Under the pieces are notes generated by a model, which worked only from the letters and a program-made list of their open reading frames with translations, was not told the origin of the DNA and ran no database searches. The translations under genes and the position numbers were made by a program. Shown piece after piece: positions 1 through 7,090 of a stretch of 64,000 nucleotides of DNA. How positions within the stretch are numbered: the stretch's first letter is position 1; the number at the start of each line of letters is the position of its first letter. Origin of the DNA: Thalassospira lucentensis (GTDB taxonomy: Bacteria; Pseudomonadota; Alphaproteobacteria; Rhodospirillales; Thalassospiraceae); NCBI RefSeq assembly GCF_001613805.1, contig NZ_LPVY01000021.1, positions 186,001-250,000 on the forward strand. Reading direction: 5' to 3'.

Positions 1-591
1 CTGATCAATGGCGATGATGTCACCAACACGCCCGTGCATAAACGCGCCATGCGCATTGCCCGTGTGTTTCAGGATCCGATGCTGGGTACTGCTGCCAGCA
101 TGACGGTTGCCGAAAACATGCTTCTGGCCGAACTGCGCAGCAAAAGCCGCACCTTTGCCCGTGGGCTTAATGCCAAACGTCTTGCTGATTACAAGGAACG
201 CCTGTCAATCCTGGGTCTTGGCCTTGAAAACCGGCTTGATACCCGCGTTGAACTGCTATCTGGCGGGCAACGTCAATCGCTGTCGCTCATCATGGCGGTC
301 GGCGGATCGCCCGATCTGCTGCTGCTTGATGAACATACCGCCGCCCTTGATCCGCGCACTGCCGATCTTGTCATGGGGGCAACCGTGCGCGCGGTTGATG
401 CGCTTAAACTCACCACCCTGATGGTCACCCATAACATGCAGCACGCGGTTGATTACGGCCACCGCGTCATCATGCTGGACGCGGGCAAGGTCAAACTGGA
501 AATCGGCGGCGAAGAAAAGGCCGATGTCACGGTGGCAAAGCTGATCGATCATTTCTCGGTCAAATCCGATGCCATGTTGCTGGGGGCCTGA
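1..591 (+). CDS. ABC transporter ATP-binding protein (5' end outside window)
   Basis: This is the energy-coupling ATPase of an ABC importer, acting on the cytoplasmic face of the inner membrane. The frame is open from base 1, so the Walker A region lies upstream of the window. Visible elements are the Q-loop (RVFQDP), the signature LSGGQRQSLSL, Walker B LLLLDEHTAALDP and the switch His in VTHN. The pattern fits the COG1101 family, whose members sit beside COG4120 permeases and COG2984 binding proteins with proposed tryptophan- or amino-acid-like substrates. The stop codon is followed within a few bases by the permease start, indicating one operon. The binding-protein gene is presumably upstream. 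Family call is firm; the substrate is unknown. Confidence 0.9.
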   Translation: MINGDDVTNTPVHKRAMRIARVFQDPMLGTAASMTVAENMLLAELRSKSRTFARGLNAKRLADYKERLSILGLGLENRLDTRVELLSGGQRQSLSLIMAVGGSPDLLLLDEHTAALDPRTADLVMGATVRAVDALKLTTLMVTHNMQHAVDYGHRVIMLDAGKVKLEIGGEEKADVTVAKLIDHFSVKSDAMLLGA

Positions 592-594
592 TTG

Positions 595-1521
595 ATGATG
601 GAATTCCTTTCTTCGACCTTCACAAGCTATGTGGCACTCGTACCCGTGACATTGGCCCAAAGCCTTATTCTGGCTTTCGTCGTCATGGGGATCATGATCC
701 CGTTTCGCACCCTGCATTTCCCCGACCTCACCAGCGAAGGCGCCTATCCGCTGGGCGGCTGTGTTGCCGGGGTTCTGATTGCCGCCGGAATCAATCCGGC
801 CCTGGCGATCATCGCCGCCCTTCTGTGCGGTTTTGCTGCTGGTTGCTGTACCGCGCTCATCCATCTGCGGTTCCGCATCCACACGCTTCTGGCCGGGATC
901 CTGATGATGACGATGCTTTACAGCATCAATCTGCGCATCATGGGCAAATCGAACCTGTCGATCTTTGGCACCGGTTCGGTCTTTGACTGGGCACCCTTCG
1001 TCACGCCCGGCTTCCCGGCGGCCAAGATCATCATTGCCGGGATCATCGGGGCGGCGGTGTTTGTGGCGCTCAACTGGTTTTTCAAAACCGAAAAGGGCAC
1101 GGCCATGCGCGCTGTCGGCGCCAACCCGGCCATGGCAGAGGCCCAAGGCATTTCCGTCTGGGTTTCGACCATCGGCGGTGTTGGCCTTGCCAGCGCCTTT
1201 TCGGCCACCAGCGGCGCGCTTATGGTCCAGTCACAGGGCTTTGCCGATGTGAATATGGGCCTTGGCATCCTGATCAATGGCTTGGCCGCACTCATGATCG
1301 GCGAGGCGATTGTTGGCAAACACAGCGTCTTCCGACAGCTCCTCGCCCCGTTTGTCGGTGCGATCATCTATTATCAGCTGGTGTCGCTGTGCCTGGCCGC
1401 CGGGATGCCTCCGCCCGACCTGAAACTGGCAACCGGGCTTTTCGTGCTCGCCATGCTGGCCCTGCCCAGCCTCAAACGCGGTCGCGGCGGTGCCCCGGCC
1501 CGCGAAAAGTTCCGCGAATAA
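595..1521 (+). CDS. ABC transporter permease, COG4120 type
   Basis: A polytopic inner-membrane permease of about 308 residues that pairs with the preceding ATPase. Near the N-terminus it has the family-typical stretch around FRTLHFPDLTSEGAYPLGG, followed by many hydrophobic helices and a Lys/Arg-rich C-terminus. ATG codons at 595 and 598 follow a GGGGGC ribosome-binding site. A TTG at 592 is also in frame but is too close to that site. The gene starts 3 bases after the ATPase stop, so translation is probably coupled. A strong intrinsic terminator follows the stop. The homologous family is annotated as a tryptophan/amino-acid-type uptake permease; the substrate here is not readable from sequence. 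Confidence 0.88.
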   Translation: MMEFLSSTFTSYVALVPVTLAQSLILAFVVMGIMIPFRTLHFPDLTSEGAYPLGGCVAGVLIAAGINPALAIIAALLCGFAAGCCTALIHLRFRIHTLLAGILMMTMLYSINLRIMGKSNLSIFGTGSVFDWAPFVTPGFPAAKIIIAGIIGAAVFVALNWFFKTEKGTAMRAVGANPAMAEAQGISVWVSTIGGVGLASAFSATSGALMVQSQGFADVNMGLGILINGLAALMIGEAIVGKHSVFRQLLAPFVGAIIYYQLVSLCLAAGMPPPDLKLATGLFVLAMLALPSLKRGRGGAPAREKFRE

Positions 1522-1526
1522 AAAAC

Positions 1527-1558
1527 AAAGGGCGGGGTCACATGATCCCGCCCTTTTC
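1527..1558 (+). terminator. Intrinsic terminator of the ABC operon
   Basis: AAAGGGCGGG (1527-1536) pairs with CCCGCCCTTT (1547-1556) and is followed by a short T-rich stretch. It lies directly after the permease stop. Confidence 0.8.
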
Positions 1559-1610
1559 GCTTCTGGTATAATAATGCGCGCATCATTCCGGATGCTGCGA
1601 TCATTTCGAC

Positions 1611-2195
1611 TTACAAGCGCAAACCGGCCAGCACCTCATTTATCATCTGCTTAAGATCAGAACGTGCAACACCATCACGAGCCTGCACCGACATTCCCTG
1701 CATGACGGTGGCTAAATAAAACGCCTTGGCATCCGCCGTTTTCTTGTCGAGCCAACGGTTTAGCGTTTCTGCAATACGTGATTGCATCTGACTTCGTCGC
1801 ATGGATAAAGACGCCGCAATATCCGCGTGATCGGCCCCATATTCGAGCATTCCCGTAGAAATCATGCAGCCTGCTTCACGTGCGGGATCTGTAATCACCT
1901 CCACCGCCCGGTGCAGCAATCCACTGATCGCATCCTCAAGTGTCGCCGCTTCGGTCAGTCCATCAAGCGCACCGGGCAATCCATCATAAAGCTCTAGAGC
2001 CTCGCGGAATAATCCGGCCTTGCTGCCAAACGCACTGTATAAACTGGGCGGCGCAATACCGATTGCCCGTGTCAGATCATTAATCGAAACGGCTTCATAT
2101 CCATGACGCCAAAAAAGGTGCATGGCAGTTTTGACCGCTTCATCGCGATCAAAACTGCGGGGGCCTTTCCGTCTGGATACTGGTTGTTTGTTCAT
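1611..2195 (-). CDS. TetR family transcriptional regulator
   Basis: A DNA-binding repressor of about 194 residues. The N-terminal helix-turn-helix is clear: FDRDEAVKTAMHLFWRHGYEA, then INDLTRAIGIAPPSLYSAFG and SKAGLFREAL, as in TetR regulators of oxidoreductase and hydrolase genes. The ATG at 2195 (MNKQPVSRRKGP) is preferred over the longer open frame because the basic leader directly precedes the HTH. It sits downstream of, and on the same strand as, the hydrolase at 2302-3132. The upstream sequence contains TTTAGTGA, also present in the operator region at 3184-3260, which suggests autoregulation and control of the neighbouring hydrolases. The inducer is unknown. Confidence 0.88.
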   Translation of the reverse strand: MNKQPVSRRKGPRSFDRDEAVKTAMHLFWRHGYEAVSINDLTRAIGIAPPSLYSAFGSKAGLFREALELYDGLPGALDGLTEAATLEDAISGLLHRAVEVITDPAREAGCMISTGMLEYGADHADIAASLSMRRSQMQSRIAETLNRWLDKKTADAKAFYLATVMQGMSVQARDGVARSDLKQMINEVLAGLRL

Positions 2196-2251
2196 GGTTG
2201 TCACTAAATACAAGACACCCCAAAAAGGCAAGGAATTGACGGGCAATCACA

Positions 2252-2291
2252 GTGTGTCTGCCGCTTCAACAGAACAAAGCGGCAGACACAC
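2252..2291. repeat. Long perfect inverted repeat
   Basis: GTGTGTCTGCCGCTT (2252-2266) and its exact complement (2277-2291) form a 15-bp stem with a 10-base loop, between the hydrolase stop and the tetR start (both minus strand). No T-tract follows on either strand. It may be a factor-assisted terminator, a mRNA-stabilising hairpin or an operator. Confidence 0.7.
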
Positions 2292-2301
2292 AGAAGATTC
2301 G

Positions 2302-3132
2302 CTATACGGCATCAACCAAAATCTTTGCCAAATGATCAGGCATATCGATCATGACATCATGCCCGCACGGCACTTTATGCGTCACAAAACCGGAATCTGT
2401 CTTTGCCTTTTCGTAAGCACCGCCAAACGGCGAAATATCCTTCCATCCCTCGGCATAGACGAATGTTTTTTTCGCAACCCTTTGATAATCGCCACCAAGT
2501 TTTATGCGCTCGCTGAATGTCGCAAGCGGCTGCGCGGTGCATTTGCTGTCCACATAGGCCTGATCGGCCTCGTTCACCCGAAAGATCGAAGACGGTATAG
2601 GCGGGATTGTATAGCCGCCATTATTGGCGGCACTGTTCAAATGAGCTTGCACGGCACCCGGCGCATCAAGGTCAAATAACGACTGTCCATCAGCCGGCAT
2701 GAAAGCATCCAGATAAACAATCGAGCGGATCGCTTTTAGCCGTTTATCCGCGACACCGGCAATCACCATTCCACCATAGGAATGCCCGCACAACACGGCA
2801 TCATCAATGTCTTCAACATCAATCAGACGAACAATATCCTCGATATGGGTCGAAAGATTGATCGATCCGGAAAATTGATGCGCATTCTCGGCCATACCGC
2901 TTAATGAAGGCGTCCAAACTTGATGCCCCGCCTTGCGCAAAAGCGCGGCAACTCGGCCATAACACCACCCCCCATGAAACGCACCATGCACCAGAATGAA
3001 CTTTGATGCCCCCTTGCCGACAAGTCCTTCAGAGGCATCCGCAGCTTTTGCGGGTGCAGCAACCGCTGATGCCATTCCCAGCATGCCCATCATACCGGCA
3101 CTCTTGATCAGGTCGCGCCTGTTCATCGCCAT
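2302..3132 (-). CDS. Exported alpha/beta hydrolase (Tat-type signal)
   Basis: A putative esterase-type hydrolase of about 276 residues. The N-terminus MAMNRRDLIKSAG followed by a hydrophobic stretch and AxA sites looks like a twin-arginine signal, so a folded periplasmic enzyme is expected. The fold is shown by the oxyanion motif VHGAFHGGW, the nucleophile elbow GHSYGG and a late GHD with the probable catalytic His. The pattern resembles the plant methylesterase/SABP2-like branch. ATG 3132 was chosen because AAAGGA lies at suitable spacing; ATGs at 3144 and 3126 are alternatives. It is divergent from the hydrolase at 3313 with shared operators between them, and upstream of tetR. The substrate is unknown. 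Confidence 0.85.
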   Translation of the reverse strand: MAMNRRDLIKSAGMMGMLGMASAVAAPAKAADASEGLVGKGASKFILVHGAFHGGWCYGRVAALLRKAGHQVWTPSLSGMAENAHQFSGSINLSTHIEDIVRLIDVEDIDDAVLCGHSYGGMVIAGVADKRLKAIRSIVYLDAFMPADGQSLFDLDAPGAVQAHLNSAANNGGYTIPPIPSSIFRVNEADQAYVDSKCTAQPLATFSERIKLGGDYQRVAKKTFVYAEGWKDISPFGGAYEKAKTDSGFVTHKVPCGHDVMIDMPDHLAKILVDAV

Positions 3133-3183
3133 TTTGCTTTCCATCCTTTGTTTGCAAGGCCATTCACGCCCGCAGTAAAAATG

Positions 3184-3260
3184 ACAATTTGTAGCGATCA
3201 CTAAACATAACTTGACTTCCTGACGCAAGAGATTATTTGTATCGATCACTACAAATAATC
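3184..3260. promoter_or_regulatory. Divergent promoter region with TetR-type operators
   Basis: GATTATTTGTA (3231-3241) and TACAAATAATC (3250-3260) are perfect 11-bp arms around TCGATCAC. A second related site, TTTGTAGCGATCACTAAA, lies about 50 bases away (3188-3205). The TTTAGTGA half also occurs just upstream of the tetR start. The sites lie between two divergent hydrolase genes, so this is the likely binding region of the TetR protein at 1611-2195 (inference). Confidence 0.7.
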
Positions 3261-3312
3261 ATCAGAACGTGCATTGGCGCACCCAAGAACCGAATGCTTC
3301 GCAGGATACACA

Positions 3313-4224
3313 ATGGATTTACTCACCGATAAAACGGCATCCATGTCTTTTTTCCCCGGCTTTCGACGGCTGGATGTTACGGTTGATGATGTTCGGTTTG
3401 CTGGCGTAATTGGCGGAAATGGCGCGCCATTGCTGCTATTGCACGGCTATCCTCAGACCCATATCGCATGGCGAAAAATCGCTCATGATCTTGCGCGCTC
3501 ATGGACACTTATCATTCCTGATTTGCCAGGATATGGCGCAAGTCAGATCGGCACCACAAAACCACGCTGGACAAAACAACGTGTGGCCCGGTCCCTGACG
3601 GCCTTGATGCAACATCTTGGATATCAGAAGTTTGCGGTTGTCGGGCATGACCGCGGGGCACGTGCAGGATTTCGTCTTGCTCTGGATTACCCGGATTTGG
3701 TGACGGCCTTCTCGTCCCTTGCGGTTGTTCCGGTGCTTGACGCAATGTCTGCTGTTGATCACCAATTCGCCGCCAGGAATTTCCATTGGTTTTTCCTGTC
3801 ACAACCAGCAGGTTTACCTGAAAAACTTCTGGCAGCAGCACCCGATGCCTTCATCGAACACAGCTTGGCCACAATGGCCAACGGCCTTGACAATATCGAG
3901 CCACAGGCACTTGCCATCTATCGCGAAGCCTTTCGCAATCCCAAAGTACGTCACGCCATTTGCGAGGACTACCGGGCAGCAATGAACGAAGATACGGACC
4001 TTGACCGGATCGACAGAACAAGCGGCAAAAAGCTCTTATGCCCGGTCCAGGTCCTATGGCCAACGAGTGATCCCCGAAACACGGCCAAGCCCCAAATCGA
4101 AATATGGTCGCAGTGGGCTAACGACGTCACGGGAATGACGATCCACGCAGGACATTTATTACCTGAAGAATCCCCACAGGCAGTCATTGCCGCCCTGCGC
4201 AGCTTCCTGCCGATCCGCGTCTAA
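3313..4224 (+). CDS. Alpha/beta hydrolase, haloacetate dehalogenase-like
   Basis: A cytoplasmic hydrolase of about 303 residues. The N-terminal motif LLLLHGYPQTHIAWRKIA, then DLPGYGAS and the nucleophile motif GHDRGAR (Asp nucleophile) match fluoroacetate/haloacetate dehalogenases and epoxide-hydrolase relatives, which attack through an Asp ester intermediate. The late segment HAGHLLPEE gives the general-base His. ATG 3313 has AGGA eight bases upstream; the in-frame TTG at 3274 lies close to the operator and lacks such a site. It is transcribed divergently from a Tat-exported hydrolase under the shared palindrome. Dehalogenase activity is a family-level guess; epoxide or ester hydrolysis is possible. 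Confidence 0.85.
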   Translation: MDLLTDKTASMSFFPGFRRLDVTVDDVRFAGVIGGNGAPLLLLHGYPQTHIAWRKIAHDLARSWTLIIPDLPGYGASQIGTTKPRWTKQRVARSLTALMQHLGYQKFAVVGHDRGARAGFRLALDYPDLVTAFSSLAVVPVLDAMSAVDHQFAARNFHWFFLSQPAGLPEKLLAAAPDAFIEHSLATMANGLDNIEPQALAIYREAFRNPKVRHAICEDYRAAMNEDTDLDRIDRTSGKKLLCPVQVLWPTSDPRNTAKPQIEIWSQWANDVTGMTIHAGHLLPEESPQAVIAALRSFLPIRV

Positions 4225-4299
4225 AGACACTGAAAACGTGATAAAACCGCCTAAGAGACATAAGTTCCTTACGGTCCATATCGCCAAAGCCGCAACTCT

Positions 4300-4947
4300 T
4301 TAAAGCGACAATGACGGTTGCTGCAAAAACAGTACGATATCCATCACTTCTGCAACCTGCCCCTCCGGCCCGGTCATCCTGCGCGTCACATTCCCGGCCT
4401 TGTGCAAAATCCACTCACCGGGTTTAAGCTCAAGCCCGTCCAGCTCTTCCTGAAGGGTCGGGAATTGGTGTTCACCATTTCCCTTGCGCCACGGCGGGGC
4501 CGATGCGTGCGCGATACACAGGAAATATCCGCCCGGCACCAGCTTTGCCATCGCACGCCGAAGGATGTCGGCCCGCGCAAGGGCTACCGGCGACTGAAAA
4601 TAGGATGCGGTGACAAGGTCATATTCCCCGTCCGGCATCTCGCGTTCCAGATCGCAGGCGACAAACCGCACCCGCCCCGCAAGATCACTCCCCACCAGAC
4701 GCTCCTGCGCCCGCGCAATCGCGGTTTGCGAAATATCCGCCCCCGTCACATCCCAGCCCCGCCCGGCCAGCCAAAGCGCATCATCCCCATGCGAACAGCC
4801 GATATCCAATGCCCGCCCCGGCGTCAGGTCGGCCACATACCGCACCAGCAACTCCCCCGGATTACCCGAATAGTCGGTCTTTTTTGTCCGATAATGATCT
4901 TCCCAGAATTCAACCGGGTTTTCCGGCCGTTCGGTCGCGTTTTGCAT
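4300..4947 (-). CDS. Class I SAM-dependent methyltransferase
   Basis: A small-molecule methyltransferase of about 215 residues. Motif I is LDIGCSHGDDALWLA, followed by the acidic motif II region VTGADIS and the motif IV-like region YDLVTASYF. The opening FWEDHYRTKK resembles thiopurine/tellurite (TehB)-type enzymes. ATG 4947 was chosen because AAGGAG lies eight bases upstream; the open frame extends to 4974 without a better site. It converges on the hydrolase ending at 4224, with no clear terminator between them. The acceptor substrate is not readable. Confidence 0.85.
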   Translation of the reverse strand: MQNATERPENPVEFWEDHYRTKKTDYSGNPGELLVRYVADLTPGRALDIGCSHGDDALWLAGRGWDVTGADISQTAIARAQERLVGSDLAGRVRFVACDLEREMPDGEYDLVTASYFQSPVALARADILRRAMAKLVPGGYFLCIAHASAPPWRKGNGEHQFPTLQEELDGLELKPGEWILHKAGNVTRRMTGPEGQVAEVMDIVLFLQQPSLSL

Positions 4948-5043
4948 CGGAAATGCTCCTTCATCACAAGCCACATCGAATCATGTAACTTATGATGTAT
5001 CGTAAAAGCCATTCCCGTCAAGCCCACCAAACAAGACAGCCGA

Positions 5044-5081
5044 AAACAAAACAGCCCGGCGGAATAGTCACCACCGGGCTG
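5044..5081 (-). terminator. Intrinsic terminator (minus strand)
   Basis: CAGCCCGG (5052-5059) pairs with CCGGGCTG (5074-5081). On the minus strand it is followed by TTTTGTTTTC. It ends the dienelactone-hydrolase transcript. Confidence 0.85.
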
Positions 5082-5115
5082 TAGATGAACGTGCGGGCCA
5101 GAACGCAGAACGCGC

Positions 5116-6003
5116 CTAGCTCAGATATTTATTGAACCACGCAATCGTGCGATCCCAGGCAAGCTTGGCCTGCTCCTCGTCATAGCGGGGGGTGGAATCA
5201 TTATGGAACCCGTGATTGGCGCCTGGATAGATATAGGCCTCATAAACCTTGTTATGCTCCTTTAATGCCGCCTCGTAAGCAGGCCACCCTTCATTGATCC
5301 GCTCGTCCAGTTCACCATAATGCAACAGCAACGGCGCCTGAATGCGCGGCACATCAGCCACGTCCGCCTGACGGCCGTAAAACGGCACCGCAGCACCAAG
5401 TTCCGGATAGGCCACCGCCGCCGCATTCGAAACACCCCCGCCATAACAAAAACCGGTTATGCCGGTTTTACCCGTCGTCGCCTCATGCGCGGTCAGGAAT
5501 TCGATGGCGGCAAAGAAATCATTCATAAGCTTGGTCGGGTCGACCTGACGCTGCAATTCGCGCCCCTTGTCATCATTGCCAGGGTATCCGCCAACCGATG
5601 TCAGCCCATCCGGGGCAAGGGCAATAAAGCCGGCCTTGGCCACCCTTCGCGCAACGTCTTCAATATAGGGGTTAAGCCCGCGATTTTCGTGCACCACCAC
5701 CACGCCGGGCACCTTGCCCGTCAGATTTGCGGGCTTCACCAGATAGCCCCGCACCTCGCCATGGCCGTTGGGCGACGGATACATGATATATTCGGCGACA
5801 ATATCGGGATCGGTAAACTCGACCTGTGTCGCAAGCGCATAATCCGGACTAAGCGACGCCAAAACCGACATTGCGGTGACCCCGCCGACAGTATATTTCG
5901 CGGCCCGGTCAAGAAATTCGCGGCGCGAAATGATCCCATGCGCATAGAAATCATAAAGTTCAAGCAGTTCCGGCGAGAAATCTTTGGCAGTCAAACGGTT
6001 CAT
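5116..6003 (-). CDS. Dienelactone hydrolase family protein (YghX-like)
   Basis: A 295-residue alpha/beta hydrolase of the DLH family. The triad is visible: Cys in GFCYGGG, Asp in GELDERI and His in GANHGFHND. The N-terminus carries [13 protein letters not shown] and a hydrophobic segment, a Tat-like region set unusually deep (about residue 25), as in YghX/carboxymethylenebutenolidase-like proteins annotated as exported. ATG 6003 has an AGGGAG site. A perfect palindrome lies about 110 bases upstream and an intrinsic terminator follows. A role in lactone or ester hydrolysis in aromatic breakdown is the family expectation; no pathway partners adjoin it apart from the SDR upstream. Confidence 0.88.
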   Translation of the reverse strand: MNRLTAKDFSPELLELYDFYAHGIISRREFLDRAAKYTVGGVTAMSVLASLSPDYALATQVEFTDPDIVAEYIMYPSPNGHGEVRGYLVKPANLTGKVPGVVVVHENRGLNPYIEDVARRVAKAGFIALAPDGLTSVGGYPGNDDKGRELQRQVDPTKLMNDFFAAIEFLTAHEATTGKTGITGFCYGGGVSNAAAVAYPELGAAVPFYGRQADVADVPRIQAPLLLHYGELDERINEGWPAYEAALKEHNKVYEAYIYPGANHGFHNDSTPRYDEEQAKLAWDRTIAWFNKYLS

Positions 6004-6112
6004 CGTAAGCTCCCTGTTTCGGATGGGCCGGGGCGGAAATCATGATGCTGGCGGCAAGATTGCGAAAAGTTTTCTGCAATCACGCGGATCGGGCAAATCA
6101 CAAATCCGCTAC

Positions 6113-6130
6113 AGGTGAACCAGTTCACCT
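6113..6130. promoter_or_regulatory. Perfect palindrome upstream of the DLH gene
   Basis: AGGTGAAC-CA-GTTCACCT, 8-bp arms with a 2-base centre, between the SDR stop and the DLH start. It looks like an operator for a dimeric regulator. No cognate regulator gene is adjacent. Confidence 0.5.
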
Positions 6131-6154
6131 CATGGCCCGTCACCGTGTCGCCCA

Positions 6155-6955
6155 TCACCGTGTGGTGCAGCTTAACCCGCCATCAACCACAAGCTCGATC
6201 CCCGTGACATATTTCGCCCCGTCCGATGCCAGATACAAAACCGCCTCTGCCACATCCCACGCATCGCCCATATGCCCCATCGGCACCTGTGCATTGCGGG
6301 TTTCAAGAATGCGGTTGATCTCGGCCCCGTCATAAAGCCGTGCCAGCGATGCCTCGACCAGTGGCGTATGAATAAGCCCCGGCACCACCGCATTGACCCG
6401 CACATGATGCGGCGCATATTCCACCGCAAGCGATTTGGTGAATTGCGCAACGGCCGCCTTGGCTGCGGCATAGGCCGGATAATCAATCCCCATCTGCCGC
6501 GCCCCGCTGACCGATCCGATATTGATCACCGATCCGCTTTTGCGTTTGCGCATCGCGGGCATCACCGCCTGGCAGCTATGGAAAAACCCGGTGACATTGG
6601 TCTTAAACGCGCTGTGCCAGTCTTCAACGTCAAGCCGTTCAAGCCCGCCGCCAATCACCATCCCGACATTATTGACCAGTACATCAATCTCGCCCAGCGA
6701 CCCGCGTGCCGTCGAAACCGCAATATCAACCTGATCGCGTTTGGTGATATCGGCGGTCAAGGCAATGACCTCGCCGCCTTCTTCCTCGATCAGCGATGCG
6801 GTTTCATCTGCGGCGATCTTGTTGATATCAACCACCGCCACCTTCGCCCCGGCCCGGGCCAGCAGCACGGACGTCGCCTTGCCATTTCCCCATCCCGGCG
6901 CACAGCAGCCACCACCAAATACCAGAACCGTTTTACCCAAAAGACGCTGATCCAT
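6155..6955 (-). CDS. SDR family oxidoreductase
   Basis: A 266-residue short-chain dehydrogenase/reductase. The cofactor loop is the atypical GGGCCAPGWGNGKAT in place of TGxxxGxG, a form seen in one SDR subgroup. Then follow VDIN (likely an NAD-type acidic residue), NNVGM, the catalytic Ser region and YAAAK. The C-terminus has the usual VTGIELVVDGG. The start at 6955 follows GGGAGGAC. It lies upstream of the DLH gene on the same strand but is separated from it by a palindrome and about 150 bases. The substrate is unknown. Confidence 0.88.
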   Translation of the reverse strand: MDQRLLGKTVLVFGGGCCAPGWGNGKATSVLLARAGAKVAVVDINKIAADETASLIEEEGGEVIALTADITKRDQVDIAVSTARGSLGEIDVLVNNVGMVIGGGLERLDVEDWHSAFKTNVTGFFHSCQAVMPAMRKRKSGSVINIGSVSGARQMGIDYPAYAAAKAAVAQFTKSLAVEYAPHHVRVNAVVPGLIHTPLVEASLARLYDGAEINRILETRNAQVPMGHMGDAWDVAEAVLYLASDGAKYVTGIELVVDGGLSCTTR

Positions 6956-7035
6956 GATGTCCTCCCGGAACGTTGCGGAATTCTACCAAAGGTTTCCGTT
7001 TTCCGATAGAGACACCAACCAGCAACCCCGCCATG

Positions 7036-7065
7036 CAAAACGGCCGTATCACGGGGATACGGCCG
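7036..7065 (-). terminator. Intrinsic terminator of the TonB receptor gene
   Basis: CGGCCGTATC (7041-7050) and its exact complement (7056-7065) form a 10-bp stem; TTTTG follows on the minus strand. Confidence 0.75.
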
Positions 7066-7090
7066 CCTGCATCTTTACGGATCGGAAATC

